Source: Parvularculaceae bacterium UBA4496
Lineage (GTDB): Bacteria > Pseudomonadota > Alphaproteobacteria > Caulobacterales > Parvularculaceae
Assembly: GCA_002388885.1 (NCBI GenBank)
Contig: DGNI01000045.1
Span: 1,880 to 18,055 of the forward strand
DNA: 16,176 nucleotides
Direction: 5' to 3'
Below the pieces are notes generated by a model. It was not told the origin of the DNA. It saw only the letters and a list, made by a program, of their open reading frames with translations, and did not search any database. The position numbers were made by a program, and so were the translations under genes. Positions 1 to 7,897 of this stretch are shown here, in pieces (positions within the stretch are counted from its first letter, which is position 1; every line of letters begins with the position of its first letter).

Positions 1-2
1 AT

Positions 3-1178
3 TACGACGCGCTGCCGAAGCCGTTCCGCCGTTACCAGATGGGGCCGGTCTGGCGTAACGAAAAGCCGGGGCCGGGACGCTTCCGTCAGTTCACGCAATG
101 TGACGTTGATACGGTCGGCGCGCCGGCGCCCTATGCAGATGCGGAAATCTGCTCGCTGTTCGCGGACGTCGTTGCGGCGGCGGGCATTGATCGGGATGAT
201 TTTTTCATTCGCGTCTCGAACCGTAAAATTGTTGACGGCCTGTTTGAAAAGATCGGACTTGAAGGCGAGGTGAATTTGGAAACGCGCCTCACCGTCATGC
301 GGTCCATGGACAAGTTCGACAAGTTCGGCGCTAAGGGCGTTGCGCAGCTGCTCGGGCCGGGGCGCAAGGACGAGAGCGGCGACTTCACCGACGGCGCCGG
401 GCTCGATGACGTGAAAATCGAAACCGTCTTGTCGTTCCTGCAGTCGGGCCCAGAAAACTCAAGCGACGATCCGCTGGCGGTGATTGCAAAAATTCTCGGT
501 GATACGAAGAACGGCGCCGAAGGACTCGACGAACTCAACGGCATCAAATCATCGATCCCGGATTTCGATGCGCGGGGTATAATTTTCGACTGCTCCGTCA
601 TTCGCGGGCTCGATTACTACACCGGCCCTGTGTTCGAGGCGGAATTCAAATCGACGCTGACCGATGCGAAAGGCCGGCCGGTGCAGATGGGTTCCATCGG
701 CGGCGGCGGGCGCTATGACGGCCTCGTCAAGCGCTTCAAGGGGATGGAAGTGCCCGCCGTGGGCGTATCGGTCGGCGTCTCGCGCCTGCTTGCAGCGCTG
801 GAACTGAAAAATGCGTCGGCATCAGTTGCGCAAGGCCCGGTCGTCGTGCTTGCGCTCGAAAAAGACCGGATGGCAGACTATCAGCAAATGGCGGCGGAAC
901 TGCGCGCCGCCGGCGTTCGCGCAGAAGTTTATCTCGGCGGGTCGAATTTCGCCAAGCAGCTGAAATACGCCGACAGGCGCGCCGCGCCCGTCGCGATTAT
1001 TCAAGGACCGGATGAGCGCGAAAAAGGCGAGGTCACCATCAAGGATCTCGTCAAAGGCGCAGAGCTTTCAAAGTCTATCGAAGATAACAAGGCATGGCGC
1101 GAGGAACAGCCTGCGCAGTTTTCGGCGAAGCGCAGTGAACTTGTCGAGGCGGTGAAGAAAGTTCTCGCGCGGGGTTAA
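3..1178 (+). CDS. hisS: Histidyl-tRNA synthetase, C-terminal part (5' end outside window)
   Basis: This enzyme charges tRNA-His with histidine using ATP in the cytoplasm. The reading frame is open from base 3, before the first internal ATG at 39, so the gene starts upstream of the window; about 391 residues are present. Class II motif 2 is seen at the beginning (RRYQMGPVWRNEKPGPGRFR). The histidine-specific HisA motif RGLDYYTG lies near base 604. Motif 3 (GGGGRYDGLV, then GVSVGVSRLL) lies around bases 701-790. A C-terminal anticodon-binding domain begins around VVVLALEKDR, base 840. The sequence between motif 2 and HisA includes a Gly/Asp-rich stretch around base 355, which I read as part of the insertion domain. 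The gene ends at TAA 1176-1178 and its stop overlaps the stop of the convergent gene on the other strand. Identification is secure; only the amino terminus is missing. Confidence 0.97.
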   Translation, partial: YDALPKPFRRYQMGPVWRNEKPGPGRFRQFTQCDVDTVGAPAPYADAEICSLFADVVAAAGIDRDDFFIRVSNRKIVDGLFEKIGLEGEVNLETRLTVMRSMDKFDKFGAKGVAQLLGPGRKDESGDFTDGAGLDDVKIETVLSFLQSGPENSSDDPLAVIAKILGDTKNGAEGLDELNGIKSSIPDFDARGIIFDCSVIRGLDYYTGPVFEAEFKSTLTDAKGRPVQMGSIGGGGRYDGLVKRFKGMEVPAVGVSVGVSRLLAALELKNASASVAQGPVVVLALEKDRMADYQQMAAELRAAGVRAEVYLGGSNFAKQLKYADRRAAPVAIIQGPDEREKGEVTIKDLVKGAELSKSIEDNKAWREEQPAQFSAKRSELVEAVKKVLARG

Positions 1179-1600
1179 TAAAGGAACCAGTACGCAATAA
1201 AATTGCGATTCATAAAAATTATTAGGAACAGACCTATTGTGGCGAGTATCAGAAATTGGAACGGCAACATCCATTTCGGTTTCAACAGCGGGACAAAAGG
1301 AATCCCCACAAGGAAGGCGATCGGAAGCCACAACCAGTTGTGTGGGGTTTTTTGAATAGGGTCTGGATCGTCTTCACCCGCCTGACCGTGAATGCTTTCC
1401 AATGCTTCTCTGGCGGTTTCTTCAAACTCGGACAACGCCAGCATTCGATATCCGCCGAGCGCAAATCGAAGTGCCGGATCAACGGTCACGTAGTGTTCAT
1501 TTTGAAAAATGGTCTGAATGCCGTGCGCAAGCAAAAAACCTTTAGCGCAATAGGCTTCCTCGGGATCATAAAAGTGGGCGATTTCAACTAGTCTCCCCAT
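1175..1600 (-). CDS. DUF2007-domain (putative signal-transducing) membrane protein
   Basis: 141 residues. The first 70 or so resemble the DUF2007 fold: 'FYDPEEAYCAKGFLLAHGI', then a strand with NEHYVTVDPALRFALGG, then 'RMLALSEFEETAREALESI'. This small domain is found alone or fused to membrane segments and has no proven biochemical role. After a charged linker (about residues 74-85) there are two hydrophobic helices, about residues 90-108 and 113-137, so the protein is probably anchored in the inner membrane with the domain in the cytoplasm. The start is the only early ATG; no clear Shine-Dalgarno sequence precedes it. The gene is convergent with hisS and overlaps its stop by four bases. Domain assignment is from memory of the family pattern, and function is unknown. 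Confidence 0.8.
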   Translation of the reverse strand: MGRLVEIAHFYDPEEAYCAKGFLLAHGIQTIFQNEHYVTVDPALRFALGGYRMLALSEFEETAREALESIHGQAGEDDPDPIQKTPHNWLWLPIAFLVGIPFVPLLKPKWMLPFQFLILATIGLFLIIFMNRNFIAYWFLY

Positions 1601-1626
1601 GAACCGCTAATACCCCGATTTCGATT

Positions 1627-2559
1627 TCACCCAAACGCCACCAGCACGCCTGAAATCGTCAAAATAGCAAGCAGCGTCGTCAAGCTCACCGCTGCTGCAG
1701 TCTCGGTCTTGTAGACCCCGGACTGGCTCGCAAGGACGAAGGAAACGACGCCTGACGGCGTAAACACGAACAGCGCCAGCCCCCCCCAATACTCAGGGTC
1801 ATCGAGCCCAAGCGCGCCGGCAAGGCCGAGCGCTATGGCCGGCAAGAGCGCCATTTTCGCGAACGCAATCGCGCCGACGCGGCCCGCGACGGAACCGGCC
1901 GGAGGCATCGGATTGGTGATCAGAAAGAGGCCGAGGGAGAAAAGCGCTGTCGGCCCGGCGGCGCGGCCCAGTAGCGAAAAGAATGTCTCGGCGGGCCCGG
2001 AAAAGGGAAGCCCGATAGCGGAATAAACAAACCCGGCCGCCATGCCGATGACCAGCGGGTTTTTCAGCGGTTTCATGATGAATTCGCTTAGGCGCGTCAG
2101 CGCTGAGCCGTCTTCCTTTCGCGGCGCGATCAAGGCACTTGAGATGGCGACAATAATCGTGCCCTCGATCAGCATCAGCGTTACGAAAGGGCGCGCCCAT
2201 CCGTCTACGGATAAAGCGACCGGCAAACCTAGAAAAACCGCGTTGCCGAGCGTCGAAGCAACAGCATGGGCGCCGGATTCCTGTTTCGACAGTTTAAATA
2301 ACGGCCTTGCTACAAAATATGACCCAAAAATCACGGCGAGGCTTGCAGCCGCATAGACGGAAATGATGGCGAGGTCCTCGCGTCCGGGCGGCGCCGTTCC
2401 GGCGGTGAGACCGAATAGCGCCGCAGGCATGGCAAACCGGAAAACGAATTTGTTGAGCGCGGCGGAATCTTCCGCCGTCATGAATTTCAAGCGCCCGGCG
2501 AGAACACCCGCGGCGATGATGGCAAAGACCGGCAAGGCGACGGAGATGACGGACGACAT
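1627..2559 (-). CDS. AEC-family (auxin efflux carrier-like) transporter
   Basis: 310 residues with about ten hydrophobic segments spread over the whole length, the usual size for bacterial AEC permeases. Family-like features are the N-terminal helix 'SVALPVFAIIAAGVLAGR' followed by 'AALNKFVFRFAMPAALFG', a mid-protein polar loop after residue 145, and a second half with 'LKNPLVIGMAAGF' and 'LGRAAGPTALFSLGLFL'. Members are inner-membrane secondary transporters for small organic anions such as malate or malonate; the substrate here cannot be read from the sequence. The gene runs away from the DUF2794 gene. The upstream spacer of about 300 bases must carry its promoter. No strong ribosome binding site stands out before the ATG at 2559. 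Confidence 0.92.
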   Translation of the reverse strand: MSSVISVALPVFAIIAAGVLAGRLKFMTAEDSAALNKFVFRFAMPAALFGLTAGTAPPGREDLAIISVYAAASLAVIFGSYFVARPLFKLSKQESGAHAVASTLGNAVFLGLPVALSVDGWARPFVTLMLIEGTIIVAISSALIAPRKEDGSALTRLSEFIMKPLKNPLVIGMAAGFVYSAIGLPFSGPAETFFSLLGRAAGPTALFSLGLFLITNPMPPAGSVAGRVGAIAFAKMALLPAIALGLAGALGLDDPEYWGGLALFVFTPSGVVSFVLASQSGVYKTETAAAVSLTTLLAILTISGVLVAFG

Positions 2560-2867
2560 GGGCGAAGCAGTCCCCGGGAAAGCGAGATCAGGGTCTCACC
2601 GTGTCCGGGCGCATGCGTCAAGCTTGGGGAAGGGTAATCAGAAAAAGAAATAGGCCGGGCGAGAGATAAGGCCAAATCTCCCGGGGGCTGGGGGCGATGG
2701 TTAAAACCGGAAACTCCGGCCGAACCACCCGCCCGGCTCTGATCCAATCTGGCTGCGGATTGGGGCGGAGATCAGGATCAATTAAGGCGATTTTAAGGAT
2801 GATTTTCCCCTTTTCGTGAGCGCCCGGGGCTTGCAGGCGCCGCCGGGCCGCGCGAAACTCAAACGCA
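2560..2867. other. Divergent intergenic region (308 bases)
   Basis: This spacer separates the leftward transporter gene from the rightward DUF2794 gene and should carry both promoters. I see no convincing gene in it. The only structure noted is an imperfect inverted repeat: ccggg 2655-2659 and agat 2664-2667 can pair with atct 2676-2679 and cccgg 2680-2684, with a four-base bulge on one side. It has no T-run and I do not call it a terminator. The last 60 bases before 2868 are rich in G and C. Confidence 0.5.
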
Positions 2868-3209
2868 ATGCGAACTCAGGCCTTGTCCCAACAGCCGATG
2901 AAGCGGCCCGACCCGGTCGCCTTTTCCCGCAGCGAACTCACCCGCATCCTCGCCGTTTACGGCTATTTCGTCGCCGCCGGCGAATGGCGCGATTACGCTA
3001 TTGATCTCATGAAAGATGCGGCGGTGTTTTCGATCTTCCGGCGCGCGTCGGAATTGCCGCTCTATCGTATCGAAAAGCGTCCGGCGCTGGCGAAGAAACA
3101 GGGCGCATGGGTGGTCGTTTCCATGACCGGCGCCATCATCAAGCGCGGCCATGACCTCGCGCAGGTGTTGAAAGTTTTCGACCGTCAGAAACTGAAACTG
3201 GCGACGTAA
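2868..3209 (+). CDS. DUF2794 domain-containing protein
   Basis: 113 residues. The segment from about residue 16 onward matches my memory of the alphaproteobacterial DUF2794 family: 'FSRSELTRILAVYGYFVAAG', 'EWRDYAIDLMKDAAVFSIFR', 'RASELPLYRIEKRPAL', then 'GAWVVVSMTGAIIKRG' and 'HDLAQVLKVFD'. It has no signal peptide or membrane segment, so it is probably cytoplasmic. No function has been established for the family to my knowledge. Translation could start at 2868 or at a second ATG at 2898 (MKRPDP); neither has a good Shine-Dalgarno sequence and the conserved part begins after both. Presence of this family is one of the best pointers to an alphaproteobacterium. Confidence 0.88.
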   Translation: MRTQALSQQPMKRPDPVAFSRSELTRILAVYGYFVAAGEWRDYAIDLMKDAAVFSIFRRASELPLYRIEKRPALAKKQGAWVVVSMTGAIIKRGHDLAQVLKVFDRQKLKLAT

Positions 3210-3215
3210 CGACCG

Positions 3216-4451
3216 TCAGAGCCGGAGCGCAGCGGCGCGGTCGATGCCAACACATGCTTCATAAGTTTCCGTAAAAACATGACGCTGAGCATGGCTGCCG
3301 CCGACGCGGTGGAGGTTGCTCAGGACAGGCGCAAGCCGTACGGCGGCGAACGCTCTGTCACCTGATGCAAATGCGACAATCGCCTCCGCAGCGGGCGCAC
3401 AAACCTCGCCCCATACAAACGCCGCATCGCCAGACGCGTTTTCAGCTTTCGATTTCAGCGAGGTGAGGAACGCGCCTGCTTCGCCGTCGTTTCCGGCGCG
3501 CGCTAGCGCGTAAAGATAATGCAGGTCGTGGAATGGGAAGTAATGTTCGCCGGCGCGACGGCGCGCCTGTTCGACGACGGGTTTCCAGCGCTCCCCAACA
3601 TCCAGCCCGCGCAATTCGAGCCGCCACAGCATGGAAACGGCGCCGATCTGTTCCTGCGGAAACTCCGGCCACGCGCCCCAAAGGCGTTTGTCGAAAATTT
3701 TGAGGGCTTCCGTTTCTTGCCCAAGAGCAAGTTGAAACAACGCCGCATGCCACCAATTGTGATCACGGATAAAAACGCCCTTCTTCTCCCAGGTATGCGC
3801 ACAGTGATCGAGCCAGCGCGCGCCTTCCTTGGCGCGCCCTTCGGTTTCAAGAACGTGGGCGACCGCATGATGCGCCCAGGCGTCATCGATGGCGATTTCC
3901 GCGGCCCGCAAACCTTCCTCTTCGGCCTCGCGCAATCGATGGTTCTGTTCGAGCGCAAAGGCGATCATGCCGTGTGCATAAGGTGTTTCTTCGTGAACGA
4001 TGGCGGCGCGCTGACCGAGCCGTAATAAAGCCGCCTGATCGCCAAGATTGAACGCGTGATATTGCCCCCATTTGATGGCGCATAAATCCGCCGGCCAGCG
4101 CACAGTGAGTTCGTCGATGAGCGCAAGTGCTTTATTGAAATCCTGCGCCGCCCACGCGCTGACCGCTGAACAGAACAATCGCTCGCGATCTGTCGCCTTG
4201 TCTTCGGTCGTTTGCATGCGCGCGAGATAGGGTGTTGCCGCCGCCCAGCCTTCCGCGCCCTCGAACGCAAGATGCAGCGCCGCGGCGTGTGCGTTGATCA
4301 AGGCTGAGCCTTCGTTCGCGTCGGCGATGGCGAACAGCCCGCGAATATTCGCGCCATAGCTCAAAAATTCGGAAACATAGTCATTGTAACCACGCGCGGA
4401 CTGCGCGCATGCGCCGGTAACAGGAAGTTCAAAACAATCACGTACTGACAT
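3216..4451 (-). CDS. Tetratricopeptide repeat protein, TTC38-like
   Basis: 411 residues without signal peptide or membrane helix. The sequence is mostly paired helices of TPR type. The best-conserved part is residues about 160-240, with 'YAHGMIAFALEQNHRLREAE', 'DDAWAHHAVAHVLETEGR' and 'HNWWHAALFQLALGQ'. The histidine- and tryptophan-rich blocks AWAHHAVAHV and HNWWH are what I associate with the TTC38 group, found in bacteria and animals and of unknown biochemical role. The protein probably acts as a scaffold or interaction platform in the cytoplasm. The gene stands alone: its stop lies six bases from the end of the convergent DUF2794 gene, and 140 bases containing a terminator separate it from the Bax-inhibitor gene upstream. 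Confidence 0.85.
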   Translation of the reverse strand: MSVRDCFELPVTGACAQSARGYNDYVSEFLSYGANIRGLFAIADANEGSALINAHAAALHLAFEGAEGWAAATPYLARMQTTEDKATDRERLFCSAVSAWAAQDFNKALALIDELTVRWPADLCAIKWGQYHAFNLGDQAALLRLGQRAAIVHEETPYAHGMIAFALEQNHRLREAEEEGLRAAEIAIDDAWAHHAVAHVLETEGRAKEGARWLDHCAHTWEKKGVFIRDHNWWHAALFQLALGQETEALKIFDKRLWGAWPEFPQEQIGAVSMLWRLELRGLDVGERWKPVVEQARRRAGEHYFPFHDLHYLYALARAGNDGEAGAFLTSLKSKAENASGDAAFVWGEVCAPAAEAIVAFASGDRAFAAVRLAPVLSNLHRVGGSHAQRHVFTETYEACVGIDRAAALRL

Positions 4452-4530
4452 GGCGGGACTTTAGGGCGGCTTTCCGGCGGCGGCAAATCGCAAAACCCTG
4501 ACGTCCGGTCACGAGCAGGTCAGGCCAATA

Positions 4531-4573
4531 AAAAACCCCGCCACATTACCCTTTAACGGGGGGCGGGGTTTTT
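4531..4573 (-). terminator. Rho-independent terminator, nearly symmetric
   Basis: The arms aaaaaccccgcc (4531-4542) and ggcggggttttt (4562-4573) are a perfect 12-bp inverted repeat. The 19-base loop can itself pair ccc with ggg. It sits 19 bases after the stop of the Bax-inhibitor gene on the minus strand and provides a T-run in that direction. Because the arms carry A- and T-runs on both sides, it could also act on the plus strand, though no plus-strand gene ends nearby. Confidence 0.88.
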
Positions 4574-4591
4574 CGTGCATGCGTTGTATGG

Positions 4592-5317
4592 CTAGTCGCG
4601 CATGATCCCGAGAATATTCAGGATATGTACGAACAGCGTGACGAATGAGCCGTAAAGCATGAACGCGCCAAAGATTGACGTACGCTCATTCATTGAGCTG
4701 CCTTCCTGATACCATGATTTGATTGCTTGCGTTTCCCAGGCGGTGACGGCGGAGAAAACCAGAACAACGCCGCATGACGTGATGAGGCTCATCATCGTGC
4801 TCTGGAAGATCAGCGCGTTCACGACAATCGCGATAAGGAGGCCGATGCTCGCCATGAATAGAAAGCTCGCCCAGCCGGAGAGATCTTTCTTAGTCGTATA
4901 GCCCCAAAGACTCATGGAGCCGAAGACCGCAGCGGTGATGAAAAACGCGCGGTAAATATCCTGCGCTGCCCCGGCCTGCTGAAAGAAGAACAGCATGGGC
5001 GCGATCATTACGCCCCAGAGCGCGGCGTAGAGCCAGAAGGCGCCATGGGCCATGGCCTTGGAGCCGCCCATGATCAGCCGCGGCGAAAACCAGCCGATAG
5101 CGAGAATGCCGGCGAAACCGACCCATTTGAGCGGCGTCGCTGCAATCTGGTACATCAGCGCTTCATTGCTCGCCATGAGCATGGAGAACAGGCCCGTGCC
5201 GGCGACGGCGAGCGCCATGTAGTTGTAAACGCCAAGCATGTACTGGCGCAGGCCCTGGTCAATCGCGACGCTGCCGGTCTCGGCGACTGAGCCAAATTGT
5301 CTGCGAGGTTCGTTCAT
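4592..5317 (-). CDS. Bax inhibitor-1/YccA family membrane protein
   Basis: 241 residues, the usual length for bacterial members. Seven hydrophobic segments are visible at about residues 30-50, 63-82, 92-112, 120-138, 150-170, 177-193 and 213-236. Family features are 'VYNYMALAVAGTG' near the first helix, the loop motif GYTTKKDL (139-146), WETQAIK (194-200) and 'LYGSFVTLFVHILNILG' in the last helix. Bacterial relatives such as YetJ act as calcium leak channels in the inner membrane and others influence membrane protease FtsH; which applies here is unknown. The two acidic residues that form the pH-sensing pair in YetJ appear altered (Glu at about 194 and no Asp in the last helix). A likely ribosome binding site, AAAGGA, lies about ten bases before the ATG. 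The gene is single, followed by a strong terminator. Confidence 0.93.
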   Translation of the reverse strand: MNEPRRQFGSVAETGSVAIDQGLRQYMLGVYNYMALAVAGTGLFSMLMASNEALMYQIAATPLKWVGFAGILAIGWFSPRLIMGGSKAMAHGAFWLYAALWGVMIAPMLFFFQQAGAAQDIYRAFFITAAVFGSMSLWGYTTKKDLSGWASFLFMASIGLLIAIVVNALIFQSTMMSLITSCGVVLVFSAVTAWETQAIKSWYQEGSSMNERTSIFGAFMLYGSFVTLFVHILNILGIMRD

Positions 5318-5489
5318 AAGACTTTCGTCCTTTCGTTTCGCCTTTATCGGGGGCGGTGCGCCCCTTCAAATCCTTGTGTAATATCGGGGTCCCCGCGTCG
5401 GCAATCAAGGGATTTCGTAAGGGCTCCGACCGATTTTCGACGAGATGAAGATCGTTAACGCCTTCAAATTTAGGCGAATTTTAGCCCGC

Positions 5490-6818
5490 TCACACTTTGA
5501 GCCGGAACCGCGCCGCGAAAAACCCGTCCATGCCGCCCTTGTCCGCCAGTAGGGAGGGCAGGGTGCGTAAGTCGCCGTCGCGGGTGAGCGCCGCCTGGGC
5601 AAGGCCGCCAGTCTCTTCCGCTGTGACCGGGATGCGTTCCAGCGACGCATGGCGCGCCAGCGCAGCTTTCGCCTGGGCTTCGCCTTCCTCCCGCTGAAGG
5701 GAGCAAACGCAATAGACGAGAACGCCGCCGGGCTTCAGTAATGCCAGGGCGTGATCAATCATTTTCGATTGCAGTTCGGCGAGGGCGGCGAGCGCCGTTT
5801 CGCCCTTGGACCATGGGATGTCCGGATGGCGTCGAATCGTGCCGGTCGCTGTGCAAGGGGCATCGAGCAGGATCGCGTCGGCTTTTTCAGACGTGTGAAA
5901 GCGCAAGGCGTCGTCTTCGACAAGTTCTGCGGTCAGTTTCGTGCGCGAGAGATTTGCTTTCACCCGCTCAAGCCGCGCGCCCGATTTATCGACGGCGACC
6001 ACACTTGCGCCAGCCGCCGCCAGTTGCAGCGTTTTCCCGCCCGGCGCCGCGCAGAGATCAAAAACACGCTTGTCGGCGACATCGCCGAACAGCCGCACCG
6101 GCATGCTCGCAGCCGTATCCTGCACCCACCATGCGCCTTCATCGAAGCCGTCAAGCGCGGTTACATCGCTGGCTTTCGCGATGCGTAATGAGCCCGTTGA
6201 CAAAAGCTCCGCGCCAAGACGATCCGCCCAGATTTGCGCGTCCTCTCCGGGTTTCAGGGTGATATCAAGCGGTGCGAAAATCCGGTGCGCTTCGGCGATG
6301 GCGCGAGTTTTGACGGGCCCAAAGCTGCGCTCCCACGACCGCCACAGCCATGACGGCGTATCAGTGCGGGCGGGGAGCTTCGCCAGAGTTTCCGGACCGG
6401 TCTTGCCGATCTTGCGCGCGATAGCGTTGATGAGTTTTGCATAGCCCGCCGTCTCGCGCCGGTCGGCGGCAAGGTCGACCGATGTAGAGACAGCCGCATG
6501 CGGCGGCGTCTGAAGGATCAAAAGCTGCGTCGTGGCGATGCGAAGAATATCCATCACCCGCGCTGATTTTTTCGGCAGCGGCCTGTCGAGAAACCCGCCG
6601 ATCACATGATCGATGGACCCACGCCGGCGCAATGTCTCGCTGACCAGCGCTCGTGCGAAGCCGCGATCGGGGCCCTCAAGATGCTCAAACGGACGCGTCT
6701 TGGCGATCGCGTCCTCAAGGGCGGCGCCCTCCGCGATACGGTCGAGGATTTCAAGCGCGGCCTTGCGCGATTCGAGCCCCGGCGCGGCAGGGCTAATGTT
6801 TTCAGATGGTTGGCTCAT
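5490..6818 (-). CDS. rsmB: RsmB-type 16S rRNA m5C methyltransferase
   Basis: Transfers a methyl group from S-adenosylmethionine to a cytosine of 16S rRNA (C967 in E. coli). Numbering from the GTG at 6836 (448 residues), an NusB-like RNA-binding domain spans about residues 20-150, with ALVSETLRRRGSIDHVI. The Rossmann methyltransferase domain fills about 235-448. Motif I is DLCAAPGGKT (260-269). Motif IV is DAPCTATGTIRRHPD with Cys328. Motif VI is LVYCVCSLQREEGE with the expected nucleophile Cys378. Most relatives have Thr before that cysteine; here it is Val. Either GTG 6836 or ATG 6818 (MSQPSEN) could be the start; neither has a good Shine-Dalgarno sequence. I prefer 6818 because the six extra residues look unconserved. 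The gene diverges from the ybjN-like gene and has 172 bases after it before the next gene. Confidence 0.95.
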   Translation of the reverse strand: MSQPSENISPAAPGLESRKAALEILDRIAEGAALEDAIAKTRPFEHLEGPDRGFARALVSETLRRRGSIDHVIGGFLDRPLPKKSARVMDILRIATTQLLILQTPPHAAVSTSVDLAADRRETAGYAKLINAIARKIGKTGPETLAKLPARTDTPSWLWRSWERSFGPVKTRAIAEAHRIFAPLDITLKPGEDAQIWADRLGAELLSTGSLRIAKASDVTALDGFDEGAWWVQDTAASMPVRLFGDVADKRVFDLCAAPGGKTLQLAAAGASVVAVDKSGARLERVKANLSRTKLTAELVEDDALRFHTSEKADAILLDAPCTATGTIRRHPDIPWSKGETALAALAELQSKMIDHALALLKPGGVLVYCVCSLQREEGEAQAKAALARHASLERIPVTAEETGGLAQAALTRDGDLRTLPSLLADKGGMDGFFAARFRLKV

Positions 6819-6965
6819 AGGGTGGCGCTTAACCACGCCTTTGCCCCGATGTCACCCAAAATCCCCGATTTCCGGTGATAATGGCGCTGAAATTGAGGTT
6901 TTGACCTTGAGGTCTTTGAGCGGCTAAGGTCCATGTTCAGTAGTCACGGGGATAAGTGAGGGGTC

Positions 6966-7715
6966 ATGAAACCGGTATTTGCAGCACTCGGCGCCGCCGC
7001 ATTGGCGCTAACGGCAGGGATGAGCGGCGCGAACGCGCAGAACGAGATGGGCTCTTCGGGCTCCGGCCTCGCGAACCCGACTAACATCGTTAAAAATTTC
7101 AGCGTGCAGACGGTCGGTCCGGTGCTCAACGAGCTCGGCATGCCGTGGGAAGTGCGCCAGCTCGATAACGGCGCGCAGTATATTATCGCCGCCGGCGGTT
7201 CGACGCAGTTCATTCTTTTCTTTACGGCATGTCAGGGAAGCAATGGCTGCGTTGGGATGCAGGCGGTCACGTTTTTCCGCGGCGTTGATCCTAATCCGCA
7301 GACTGTTCAGGCGTTCAACTCGAACATTCCGTTTGTGACGGTGGGCGTCGATCAGGACGGCGAAGCCTATATCAGCCGCTATGACATTTCCGATTACGGC
7401 ATTCCGCGCGGCAACATCGCCTCGTCGATGCTGAACTTCCTTGCGACGGCGGAAATGTTTGCGAGCGAACTTGCTTCCGCGCATCAGACGGTTAGCCTTG
7501 AAGGTTATGCAAGCGATATGTCTGCTTCTCACTTGAACAAGCAGGTGACGCAAAATCTTACCGGCAAGCCGGTTCATGCCCCTGAAACCGCTACGGGCTT
7601 CGCCCGGCATCAGGTTGGCATCGAGGAAGGCGCCGCGATGATCCGTCTGCTTCTCCAGGAAGAAAATATCGGGCGAAACGTGATCGAGAAGAAAGTTCAG
7701 AACGATCTCGATTAA
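6966..7715 (+). CDS. Exported YbjN-domain protein
   Basis: 249 residues. A Sec signal peptide covers residues 1-24 (basic Lys2, hydrophobic 'VFAALGAAALALTAGMSG', cleavage expected after ANA before QNEMG). The mature part carries a YbjN-like domain from about residue 38: 'VGPVLNELGMPWEVRQLDNG', 'STQFILFFTACQG', then 'VQAFNSNIPFVTVGVDQDGE', 'AYISRYDISDYGIPRGN' and 'LNFLATAEMFASEL'. The YbjN fold resembles type III secretion chaperones, and exported alphaproteobacterial members have no assigned role. Two cysteines in 'ACQGSNGC' could form a disulfide in the periplasm. The tail (about residues 180-249) is polar. GAGGGG lies just before the ATG. The gene is monocistronic: it has its own divergent promoter region and a strong terminator 23 bases after the stop. 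Confidence 0.88.
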   Translation: MKPVFAALGAAALALTAGMSGANAQNEMGSSGSGLANPTNIVKNFSVQTVGPVLNELGMPWEVRQLDNGAQYIIAAGGSTQFILFFTACQGSNGCVGMQAVTFFRGVDPNPQTVQAFNSNIPFVTVGVDQDGEAYISRYDISDYGIPRGNIASSMLNFLATAEMFASELASAHQTVSLEGYASDMSASHLNKQVTQNLTGKPVHAPETATGFARHQVGIEEGAAMIRLLLQEENIGRNVIEKKVQNDLD

Positions 7716-7737
7716 CGCCTCGTTAAGTACGATTTTT

Positions 7738-7768
7738 GAAAAAGCGCCCGTTTAACGGGCGCTTTTTC
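7738..7768 (+). terminator. Rho-independent terminator after the YbjN-domain gene
   Basis: The arms gaaaaagcgcccg (7738-7750) and cgggcgctttttc (7756-7768) are a perfect 13-bp inverted repeat around a five-base loop (tttaa), with a T-run on the 3' side. The A-run at the left makes it potentially bidirectional. Confidence 0.92.
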
Positions 7769-7818
7769 TTTGATTAACGATGTTTCCTGAGGGAACATTA
7801 ACCGCAAATCCCGTAATT

Positions 7819-7830
7819 CATTCCGGAATG
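7819..7830. promoter_or_regulatory. 12-bp perfect palindrome in the TadE leader region
   Basis: cattccggaatg is fully self-complementary and lies 67 bases before the first TadE-like ATG. Just upstream, 7780-7798 holds an imperfect inverted repeat (atgtttcc, tgag, ggaacat, with one bulged T). Between the terminator at 7768 and the ATG at 7898 these are the only structured elements, so one may be an operator for the pilus genes. No regulator can be named. Confidence 0.4.
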
Positions 7831-7897
7831 GTGAAAGCGGGCGTCCTTTGGCGCTTCCGCGCATTATTGGTGCGGCGAGGCCGCAAGGGCGCGCATT

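Noticed and set aside
3503..4025. Open frames on both strands inside the TPR protein gene
   Set aside because: No conserved pattern, and the TTC38-like frame explains the region.
5741..6444. Plus-strand open frames opposite rsmB
   Set aside because: Arg/Pro/Ser-rich products typical of antisense shadows in GC-rich coding DNA; rsmB has all its motifs on the other strand.
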